From: JBCCFK01 sp965262315
GTDB lineage: Bacteria > Actinomycetota > Acidimicrobiia > Acidimicrobiales > UBA8592
DNA length: 26,480 bases
Reading direction: 5' to 3'
Assembly: GCA_965262315.1 (NCBI GenBank)
Contig: CBDHFJ010000044.1
Span: forward strand, 1 to 26,480
Below, in pieces: positions 19,403 through 26,480 of this stretch (position 1 is the first letter of the stretch; the number at the start of each line of letters is the position of its first letter). The position numbers were made by a program, and so were the translations under genes. The notes beneath the pieces are model-generated. The model searched no databases and had not been told where the DNA came from. It saw nothing but the letters and a program-made list of their open reading frames with translations.

Positions 19403-22400
19403 ATGACGTCTTCGTTCACGCATCTGCACGTCCACACCGAGTACTCGATGCTCGACGGCGCGTCGCGGCTGGACGAGCTGGTGGCTGCTGCCGCCGCCGA
19501 CGGTCAGCCGGCGCTGGCCATGACGGATCACGGCAACATGTACGGCACGCTCGACTTCTATCGGGCGTGCCGAGACAAGGGCGTGAAGCCGATCATCGGC
19601 ACCGAGGCGTACATGGCCCACGACTCGCGGCACGAGCGCCCCAGCCGGCGCGGACGCCTCGACGACTCCGGCGGCGAGACCGACGGCGGCAAGAAGCTCT
19701 ACTACCACGTCATCTTGTTGGCCGAGAACAACGTCGGCTACAAGAACCTGATCCAGATCTCCTCCCGGGCGTTCATGGAGGGCTACTACTACAAGCCCCG
19801 CGTGGACTGGGAGGTGCTGAACGACCACAGCGAAGGCGTGATCGCGACCACCGGTTGCCTGGGCGGCCAGGTCCTCCAGTCGCTGCTGAACGGCGACGAG
19901 AAGGCGGCCTACGAGAAGGCGGGGCGGCTCCAGGACATCTTCGGCCGCGACAACATGTTCGTCGAGATCCAGGATCACGGGATCCCCGAGCAGCAGCGGA
20001 CCAATCCGATGCTCATGGACATCGCCCGCCGCATCGGCGCGCCGATCCTGGCCACCAACGACAGCCACTACACCCACCAGTACGACCACGACGCCCACGA
20101 CGCGCTGCTGTGCGTGCAGACCGGCTCGCTGATGAGCGACCCGGACCGCTTCAAGTTCTCCGGCGACCAGCACTACCTGAAGACGGCGTACGAGATGCGC
20201 CAGCTCTTCCGCGAGGTCGAGGTGGCGTGCGACAACTCGCTGTGGATCGCCGAGCGCTGCGACGTCGAGATCGAGTTCGGCAAGCCGTTGTTGCCCAACT
20301 TCCCGCTGCCCGAGGGCTTCGCCACCGACGACGACTACCTCAAGCACCTCACGCTCGAAGGTGCCAGGAAGCGCTGGGGCGATCGCCTGCCCGAGGAGGT
20401 GTCGGACCGGCTCACGTACGAGCTCAAGGTCATCTCCGACATGGGCTTCTCGTCGTACTTCATCATCACCTGGGACCTGATCCGTCACGCCCGAGAGAAG
20501 GGCATTCGGGTGGGCCCCGGGCGTGGCTCGGCCGCCGGGTGCGCCGTGGCCTACTGCCTGTGGATCACCGACCTCGACCCCATCAAGTACGACCTGCTGT
20601 TCGAGCGCTTCCTCAACCCCAGCCGCATCTCGATGCCCGACATCGACATGGACTTCGACTCCCGCTACCGGGACGAGATGATCCGCTACGCGGCCGAGAT
20701 GTACGGCCGTGATCACGTGGCCCAGATCGTGACGTTCAGCCAGATCAAGGCGCGAGCCGCCGTGCGCGACGCCGCCCGCGTGCTGGGTTACCCGTACGCG
20801 GTGGGCGACAAGGTGGCCAAGGCCATGCCGCCGCTGATCATGGGCCGCGACACCCCGCTGTACGCGTGTCTCGAGGAGCACCCCAAGTACGCCGACGGCT
20901 ACAAGATGGCGGGCGAGCTGCGCCAGATGGTCGAGACCGACGCCGACGTCGCGCGCGTGGTCGACGTGGCCAAGGGCCTCGAGGGCCTGCGCCGCCAGGA
21001 CGGCATCCACGCCGCGGCGGTGGTGATCACCAAGGACCCGCTCACCGAGTACCTGCCGATCCAGCGCAAGCCCGAGGCCGGCAAGCCCATTGAAGAGGCA
21101 CCGGTCGTCACCCAGTACGAGATGCACGGCGTCGAGGACCTGGGCCTGTTGAAGATGGACTTCCTGGGCCTGCGGAACCTGGACATCATCGACGACGCGC
21201 TGGACCTCATCCAGCAGACCCAGGACGTCGAGATCGACATCGACAACGTCGACCTGGAGGACACCCCCACCTACGAGCTGCTGTCCCGCGGCGACTCGAT
21301 CGGCGTCTTCCAGCTGGAGTCCGCACCCATGCGGGCGCTGATGCGCTCACTCGCCCCCACGTCGTTCGAGGACGTCGCCGCCCTCGTTGCCCTGTATCGC
21401 CCGGGCCCCATGGCGGCAAACATGCACAACGACTACGCGGACCGCAAGAACGGGCGCCAGCCCGTCTCCTACATCCATCCCGACGCCGAGGAGATCCTGG
21501 GCGACACGTACGGCCTGATGATCTATCAGGAGAGCGTCATGCGGATGGCGCAGAAGTTCGCGGGCTACTCGCTGGCCGAAGCGGACTCGCTGCGCAAGGC
21601 GATGGGCAAGAAGATCCGCGAAGCCATGGAGAAGGAGCGGGCGAAGTTCGTCCAGGGCGTGATCGACACCGGGTACGAGGAATCCCTCGCCACCGAGATG
21701 TTCGACATCATCGCCCAGTTCGCCGACTACGCCTTCAACAAGAGCCACTCCTACGGCTACGGCTTCATCGCGTACCAGATCGCCTATCTGAAGGCGCACT
21801 ACCCCAACGAGTACCTGGCGGCGCTGCTCACGTCGGTCAAGACCAACCTGGACAAGGCGGCCATCTACCTGAACGAGTGTCGGGTGATGGGCATCGACGT
21901 GGTGGTCCCCGACATCAACCAGGCCCGGTCGGACTTCCTGCCCCAGCCGAATCTCACGGGCGAAGGCGATTCCATCGGGCGGATCATCTTCGGCCTCTCG
22001 GCGGTCCGCAACGTGGGCGAGGGCCTGGTCGAGCTCCTTCTGGAGGAGCGTGACGCCAACGGTCCCTTCGAGGACTTCTACGACTTCTGCGAGCGAGTCG
22101 ACACCCAGGTCCTGAACAAGCGCACGGTGGAAGCGCTGATCAAGGGTGGCGCCTTCGACTCGTTGGGCCATCCCCGCCAGGGCCTGCTCGCGGTGTTCGA
22201 AGCCATCATCGACCAGACGGTGGCTCGGCGGCGTGAGCGCGACATGGGCGTGATGACGCTCTTCGGCGATGCGGCCGACGACGACGTGTTCGACGAGAAG
22301 ATCCCGATCCAGTCGGTGGAGTTCGACAAGTCCCGGCGCCTCGCGTACGAGAAGGAGATGCTGGGCCTCTACATCTCGGACCACCCGCTGCTGGGGGTCG

Positions 22401-22944
22401 AGGCCGCGCTCAAGCGCAAGGCCGACGCCACCATCGCCGACGCCGAGACCCTCGAGGACGGCGCGGTCCGCAGCGTGGGTGGGGTCATCACCAACCTGCA
22501 GAAGAAGTGGACCAAGAAGGGCGACCTGATGGCCGTCTTCGTCCTGGAGGACCTGCAGGGGTCCATCGAGTGCATGGTCTTCCCCAAGACCATGCAGGAG
22601 GTGGGCCACAAGCTCGAGGACGACCGGGTCATCCTGTTGCGCAGCCGCCTCGACAAGCGCGACGACACGCCCAAGCTGATCTGCATGGACGTGGACTTGT
22701 TCGACACCGACGACGTGGCCGAGTCGCCCCCGGTGCGGGTGCGGGTGCCCATGACCGGTCTCGCCGCATCCAAGGTCACCGAGCTCAAGGCCCTGTTGTC
22801 GGAGCACCCGGGCGAGTCCGAGGTCTTCCTCCACTTGGGCACCACCAAGGTCATGCGCCTCCCGCAGGACTTCTGCGTCGACGCTCAGAACGGTCTGGTC
22901 GCCGAGCTCCGGGTCCTGCTGGGCCCGACGCCGTGCTGGTCTGA
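19403..22944 (+). CDS. dnaE: DNA polymerase III alpha subunit DnaE1, with apparent 1-base deletion in the last codons
   Basis: Replicative C-family polymerase. The N-terminal PHP domain starts HLHVHTEYSMLDG (residues 7-19) with MTDHGNMYG following; these metal ligands fit an active PHP proofreading exonuclease as in mycobacterial DnaE1. GPGRGSAAGCAVAY and PDIDMDFD (412-419, three acidic catalytic residues) form the palm. YRPGPMAANMHNDYADRKNG and FNKSHSYGYGFIAYQIAYLKAHYP are fingers motifs. An OB-fold (VGGVITNLQKKWTKKG) lies near the end. The frame runs on to 23008 with non-family residues and would overlap the next gene by 56 bp. One added G near 22927 gives LLGPDAVLV and a stop at 22942-22944, the usual family ending, for 1180 aa. 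Confidence 0.95.
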
Positions 22945-22952
22945 GCGGCCCC

Positions 22953-23897
22953 ATGCAGACACGACGGATCGGCAGCCTCGACGTCTCACTCCTCGGGCTC
23001 GGGTGTAACAACTTCGGGATGCGTATCGACGCGGCGCAGACCGATGCGGTGGTCGGTGCCGCCATCGACGCCGGGGTCACGTACCTCGACACCGCCAACG
23101 CGTACGGCGGCGGTGGGAAGTCCGAGGAGCTGCTCGGTGGAGCGATCGCCGGTCGCTGCGAACAGGTCATCGTGGCCACAAAGTTCGGCCACCCGGCGAT
23201 GCTGGGGGAGGGCGAGAGCCCCGGTCGCCCCGACCTGATCGAGGCCGCGTGCGACGCCAGCCTGGCCCGCCTCGGCATCGACGTGATCGACCACTACCAG
23301 CTGCACGTGCCCGATCCCGTCGTGCCGATCGGCGAAACGCTGGGGGCACTCCAGGCGCTGATCGACGCCGGCAAGGTGCGCGAGCTCGGATGCTCGAACT
23401 TCACGGCTGACATGCTGCGTGACGCCGCTGCGGCAGCCGAGGCTGACGGCACCACGATGTTCGCCTCGGTGCAGAACCGCTACAGCGTCCTTCATCGCGA
23501 GCCCGAGGAGAACGGTGTCCTCGACGCCTGCGCCGAGCTCGGGGTGGCCTTCGTGCCCTACTTTCCCCTCGAGTCAGGACTCCTCACGGGCAAGTACCGC
23601 AAGGGCGAGGACCTGCCGGCGGGGTCTCGGCTGGAGGCGTGGAAGGACCTGCCCCACGGGGAGCGCTTCCTGAACGACGAGAAGCTCGACGGCGCGGAAG
23701 CCCTGATCGGCCATGCCGAGGCCACGGGTGTTCCGATCCTGAGCGTGGCGATGTCGTGGCTCGCCGCGCAGCCTGCGGTGGCGAGCATCATCGCCGGCGC
23801 CACCAAGCCCGAGCAGGTGGCGGGCAACGCCGCGGCGCTCGGACTCGATCTCGACGAGGCTGCGCTGGCAGCCATCGACGACGCACTCGGTCGCTGA
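22953..23897 (+). CDS. Aldo/keto reductase
   Basis: 314-aa NADPH-dependent (beta/alpha)8-barrel oxidoreductase. The catalytic tetrad is visible: D46 and Y51 in YLDTANAYG, K77 in VATKFG and H118 in YQLHVPD. The coenzyme-binding region has IIAGATKPEQVAGNAAA. GCSNFTADML and FVPYFPLESGLLTGKY match the AKR family seen in many actinobacteria. The substrate is not predictable. The ATG lies 8 bp after the restored dnaE stop, suggesting co-transcription. A strong hairpin follows 58 bp after its end. Confidence 0.93.
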   Translation: MQTRRIGSLDVSLLGLGCNNFGMRIDAAQTDAVVGAAIDAGVTYLDTANAYGGGGKSEELLGGAIAGRCEQVIVATKFGHPAMLGEGESPGRPDLIEAACDASLARLGIDVIDHYQLHVPDPVVPIGETLGALQALIDAGKVRELGCSNFTADMLRDAAAAAEADGTTMFASVQNRYSVLHREPEENGVLDACAELGVAFVPYFPLESGLLTGKYRKGEDLPAGSRLEAWKDLPHGERFLNDEKLDGAEALIGHAEATGVPILSVAMSWLAAQPAVASIIAGATKPEQVAGNAAALGLDLDEAALAAIDDALGR

Positions 23898-23955
23898 CCA
23901 GCGACGGAACCGCGCCAACCGCGGGGTCGAACTGGTGTGCGGCCTGGCCGCTTCA

Positions 23956-24001
23956 GGTTCTGTGGCATGTTCGGGACTCGTCCCGAACATGCCACAGAAC
24001 C
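23956..24001 (+). repeat. Perfect 21-bp inverted repeat (hairpin, 4-base loop CTCG)
   Basis: Left arm 23956-23976 and right arm 23981-24001 are exact reverse complements, with loop CTCG. It lies 58 bp after the aldo/keto reductase and faces the 3' end of the DUF3027 gene about 390 bp away. A stem this long is a plausible bidirectional transcription stop even without a T-run, or one copy of a palindromic repeat family; no second copy is in the window. Confidence 0.9.
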
Positions 24002-24390
24002 CGAGACGCGGGACGAGCACCTCCAGTGGACGCCTCCGCGTAGGGGCGCCTCCGGGCGCGGGTGAGGCCCGGTCGTCGACCAAGCCGTCAGGCCCGTACC
24101 GGCCCATGACCTGTGAGGGGTCCGGACCGGCCGCCCGGCGCACGCTCGGATCGCGGCGGCACAACGATCGAAGACGTCGTCACCAGTGCCGGCGTCACGC
24201 CGCCACGCCCACGTCGATGGTGACCGGCCACGTCGAGGTTTCGTTGCGCGTCGGCGACGGAGGCGAGCGTCCGCTGCGAGGACGGTCCATGCATTGCGCC
24301 CAGCATGACCTGCGGCGTCCGGGCGGCCCGGGTCGAACCGCTGACCGTCACCGATCCGGCGTTTTGGGACGGTCTGACGTAACCGACCGT
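24002..24390. other. Non-coding or unrecognised stretch
   Basis: No ORF in this stretch shows a recognisable domain or a convincing start. Open frames on both strands are Arg/Pro-rich shadows of GC-rich DNA. One 25-codon frame from ATG 24305 (ending EPLTVTDPAFWDGLT before TAA) has a protein-like tail, but no family or start support. Confidence 0.5.
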
Positions 24391-24714
24391 TCAGGGTTTG
24401 ACCCAGCCGGGTGCGAGTACGTGCTGGTCACACCCGTCGTGCTCGAAGCGGACCCGACCGTCAGTCGCCGCAGCTTCGTTGGAGCAGACTCCGTAGTCCT
24501 CACCGAACGTTCCGGAGATCGGAAGCCAGAACAAACACTGCCCGCATTGCTGCGCGTACCACTCATCGAGGTATTCGGGTTGTTCCATCTTCCGAGCCCG
24601 ATGCGCCATCCACCGTTCGTGAGTCACTTGCAAGTGCCGCGCGTCGTCGTGCGCCGGGTACTTCGGCGCTGGTCCGGACTCATCCACCCCCGGAGTCTTC
24701 CACGGAGGGGTCAC
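24391..24714 (-). CDS. DUF3027-like protein
   Basis: 107-aa protein. The C-terminal half matches the DUF3027 signature known from actinobacteria: EWYAQQCGQCLFWLPISGTFGEDYGVCSN, then DGRVRFEHDGC. Conserved cysteines (CGQC, GVCSN, HDGC) suggest a metal site, but no function is known. The family is usually longer, so this is a stand-alone short form. The start is GTG at 24714; an ATG at about residue 36 (MAHRARK) is an alternative. It lies 21 bp downstream of a small membrane-protein gene on the same strand, possibly in one transcript. Confidence 0.75.
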   Translation of the reverse strand: MTPPWKTPGVDESGPAPKYPAHDDARHLQVTHERWMAHRARKMEQPEYLDEWYAQQCGQCLFWLPISGTFGEDYGVCSNEAAATDGRVRFEHDGCDQHVLAPGWVKP

Positions 24715-24735
24715 CGAAGTGCCGGGTGAGGATGG

Positions 24736-25122
24736 TCAACCTCGTGGCCAGGCCCGTTGTTCGCGGTGCCGGATCCATGGAAGGACCGCCCATGCCGTTA
24801 GCGCGATCGCATACGCGACAAGCCACCAAGCGATCCACTCGGCTCGCGGGCCGTAGGCACCTTGGGCGGTGCACGGCTCGAGCTGCTCGGGTCTGGCGAT
24901 ATCGAGTTCATGGATGATGATGTTCGAGCAGAACCGGATTTCGCTGTCAGGCGAGGTCACCCATGGCGGGACCGCAATCGATACCGCGATCACGGCGCCT
25001 GCTGCGAAAGCGACCCACTGGGCCACCCTCCGCGTTCGCTCGAAGGCCGCGTCCCGCCCAGATCCCGTCGAACTCGTTCCATCGGATGCCTTGATCACCA
25101 GTCCGACAACACCCCCATGCAT
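24736..25122 (-). CDS. Hypothetical small membrane protein with two predicted transmembrane helices
   Basis: About 128 aa from the ATG at 25122; the frame is open to 25188, so the start is uncertain. A hydrophilic head (DGTSSTGSGRDAAFERTRR) precedes a first helix VAQWVAFAAGAVIAVSIAVPPWV. A loop of about 40 residues with two cysteines (RFCSN, LEPCTAQ) may form a disulfide if it is outside. A second helix follows (AEWIAWWLVAYAIALTAWAVLPW) and then a basic tail HREQRAWPRG. No family is recognised. It is probably co-transcribed with the DUF3027 gene. Confidence 0.55.
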   Translation of the reverse strand: MHGGVVGLVIKASDGTSSTGSGRDAAFERTRRVAQWVAFAAGAVIAVSIAVPPWVTSPDSEIRFCSNIIIHELDIARPEQLEPCTAQGAYGPRAEWIAWWLVAYAIALTAWAVLPWIRHREQRAWPRG

Positions 25123-25244
25123 ATGCCCACGGTCGGGCGGACACCTTCCAGTGAACCACGTCGCCCGGCCGCCGAGCGCTCTGTGCACCGCCCCGGATGT
25201 GCCGGTATGGGACTGAAACGGGCGCAGGCTGCCTGGCCGGGATC

Positions 25245-25250
25245 TACGGT
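25245..25250 (+). promoter_or_regulatory. Candidate -10 box (TACGGT) of the small ORF at 25257
   Basis: TACGGT, 6 bases, then ATG, identical in layout to the box before the phosphodiesterase-like gene at 17472. It supports a leaderless small gene. Confidence 0.4.
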
Positions 25251-25256
25251 CGCGGC

Positions 25257-25433
25257 ATGGATCTGAGCGATGACGAGTTCGACACCATAATTGCGCTGCT
25301 CCGCCGCTTCATGGTCAACGACATGGACCAGTGGGCGAACTGGATGATTGGACCATCATTGTTCGTGTCATTGTCGCGTGCGCCGTTCCCCGGCGCGACC
25401 TCCGAGGCCTACCTCGACCTGTCGGCTCGGTAG
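25257..25433 (+). CDS. Small hypothetical acidic protein, 58 aa
   Basis: Starts MDLSDDEFDTIIALLRRF and ends in TSEAYLDLSAR. The composition looks protein-like: acidic N-terminus, amphipathic helix IIALLRRFM, and a WANWMIG segment. GC content is lower than in neighbouring genes (codons ATA, ATT, TTG appear). No family is recognised. The evidence for a real gene is the amino acid pattern and a TANNNT box 6 bases before the ATG. It lies between two - strand genes. Confidence 0.45.
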   Translation: MDLSDDEFDTIIALLRRFMVNDMDQWANWMIGPSLFVSLSRAPFPGATSEAYLDLSAR

Positions 25434-25497
25434 TCCGGAGAGTGGATGGTCGACTCTGCACGAAGCTGGAGCCGTCCCTGCCGTTTTGAGGCGCGTC

Positions 25498-25523
25498 GGA
25501 GCGGCCCCGGTGGGGGCTGCTCC
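25498..25523 (-). terminator. Hairpin downstream of the HNH gene
   Basis: GGAGCGGCCCC, loop GGTG, GGGGCTGCTCC: an 11-bp stem with one G-T pair, 24 bp past the restored stop of the HNH gene on the - strand. There is no clear T-run, so terminator function is only likely by position. Confidence 0.4.
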
Positions 25524-25620
25524 GGTGCTGGGTGGGCGTGTGGGGGTCAGTCGATGACGCTGCCGTCGGGGCGGGTGGTGGTCCAGGTGCCGTCGGGGTT
25601 GCGGCGGGTGGTGAACCCGC

Positions 25621-25660
25621 CGTTCGCTGCGCTCACTTACCGAGTTCGCGAGCGAACTCG
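25621..25660. repeat. Small palindromic repeat A inside the HNH gene
   Basis: About 40 bp. It contains the perfect hairpin CGAGTTCGC/GCGAACTCG (25641-25649 and 25652-25660, 2-base loop) preceded by CGTTCGCTGCGCTCACTTAC. It shares its layout with repeat B 40 bp away: a GCTCRCTTACC core followed by an AGTTCGC stem. Confidence 0.8.
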
Positions 25661-25700
25661 TTTCTGGTGCCATCGGTTGTGTTTCCCGCATTCGGGTGCC

Positions 25701-25751
25701 CGTCGCTCGCTGGCGCTCGCTTACCAAGTTCGCCCTGGGGGGCGAACTTGC
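25701..25751. repeat. Small palindromic repeat B inside the HNH gene
   Basis: About 50 bp, in the same orientation as repeat A. CGTCGCTCGC...GCTCGCTTACC is followed by the hairpin CAAGTTCGCC/GGCGAACTTG (25725-25734 and 25741-25750, loop CTGGGG). Stem and loop differ from repeat A while the pairing is kept, which suggests a repeat family selected or copied as a structure. Confidence 0.8.
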
Positions 25752-26480
25752 GGAGCGGGGGTTGGTTAAGCCGCCCCTGGCGTGGTCGTGGAGGTGGCCG
25801 CCTTCGCATTTGGAGGCGGGGACCCAGCAGCCGGGCCAGACGCAGGTGGCGGGTTGGGTTTGGATGTTGATGGCGTCTCGCAAAGCGCCTTCGAAGCGGC
25901 GTTTGCGGCCCATGTCGATGGTGACGCCGGCGGCGTTGATGATGACGCGTCGGATGGAGTGGATGAGGGCGTTGGCGAAGGCTTCGGTGGGTTCGAGTTG
26001 GATGCCGTCGATGGTTTCGCAGCGATGCGTGTCGGGGTCCAATGGTTGGGGGTCGGCGCCGGCGAAGCGGCGGGCCATTTCTTCGAAGGTGTCGGGGGAC
26101 CACACGACGTCGTGGCACCACCCGGGTGGGACGGCGCCGTGTTCGGCTGCAGCGGCGTCTTGGAACAGTTGCCACAGGGCATCCGCGCGGCGTTGTTGGG
26201 TGGTTCTTGGGAGGTCGGCTGCGGTGGCGTTGTCGCCTTTGTCTGCGCGGGCTTTTTCCCAGTCGGCGAGGAGTTCGGCTTCGATGTAGTGGTCGAGGAT
26301 CTCGGCCATGGCGGCGCCTTGGCCGGCGGCGAAGCGTCCGATCAGCTCCCATGACAGATCGATCGGGTCTTGGGTGAGTTTGGTGTTGCGGCGGCGGTGG
26401 GTGCGTTCGTTCTCGGGTTCGGGTCCGTCCTGGTCGACGAGGCGTTCCCATTCACGGACTCGGACCTCGAACATCGGAAA

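Larger units (their letters stand above)
25547..26480 (-). pseudogene. HNH endonuclease with DUF222-type N-terminal region, 5'-truncated by window edge and interrupted in the HNH motif
   Basis: This family is multicopy in many actinobacteria. The frame runs in from beyond 26480; the ATG at 26474 is internal (VREWERLVDQDGPEPENE is mid-domain). Family motifs are DLSWELIGRFAAGQGAAMAEILDHYIEAE, PLDPDTHRCETIDGIQLEPTEAFANALI and the HNH start TCVWPGCWVPASKC. The expected DH is GH here (CEGGHLHDH). Two palindromic repeats then interrupt the gene: the central ECGKHNRWHQK is found in another frame, and the last part, GFTTRRNPDGTWTTTRPDG followed by SVID and TGA (25547-25549), in yet another. The unspliced frame instead runs to 25368 with unrelated residues. 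It is probably an inactive copy, possibly derived from a mobile or repeated family. Confidence 0.75.

Noticed and set aside
24088..24351. Open frames between the hairpin and the DUF3027 gene as genes
   Set aside because: No recognisable domain, start signal or protein-like composition.

Overview
The window is GC-rich, densely coded DNA from an actinobacterium (Actinomycetota). The gene order murD-ftsW-murG-murC-murB-ftsQ-ftsZ-pgeF-yggS-sepF-divIVA is the actinobacterial division and cell wall (dcw) cluster. A bacterial proteasome activator (Bpa), a DUF3027 protein, an HNH/DUF222 nuclease and TANNNT boxes a few bases before start codons all fit that phylum. The overall look suggests Acidimicrobiia (Ilumatobacter-like), but this is inference without a database search.

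Positions 1-11503 hold the dcw cluster on the + strand. murD (5' end outside the window), ftsW, murG, murC and murB overlap by 4 bp (ATGA or GTGA) and are almost certainly translationally coupled. Between murB and ftsQ lies the most unusual structure of the window: the murB-end/ftsQ-start junction has been tandemly multiplied (period 65-66 bp), giving a chain of short ORFs. Each is an FtsQ head fused in frame to a MurB tail, and each ends in ATGA at the next start, so the coupling relay from murB to ftsQ is kept. ftsZ, pgeF and yggS follow, each with one apparent single-base indel. sepF and a DivIVA-type protein with two tandem DivIVA motifs close the cluster.

Positions 11507-19165 hold housekeeping genes: ileS on the - strand, convergent with divIVA; a Lys-rich TraR/DksA-like protein (frameshifted, zinc ligands mostly missing), lspA and rluD on the + strand; an Rrf2 regulator on the - strand; an alkaline-phosphatase-superfamily enzyme and bpa on the + strand. 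Positions 19166-23897 hold a probable regulatory region with DnaA-box-like sites, then dnaE (replicative polymerase, frameshifted in its last codons) and an aldo/keto reductase.

Positions 23898-26480 are accessory: a perfect 21-bp-stem hairpin, a DUF3027 protein, a small membrane protein, a small leaderless ORF, and an HNH/DUF222 nuclease gene whose HNH motif is broken by two small palindromic repeats.

Five genes (ftsZ, pgeF, yggS, traR/dksA, dnaE) need a single-base correction to give the family-standard protein. Because several are essential, assembly or sequencing indels are the simplest explanation. Coordinates for these genes are given for the restored reading.
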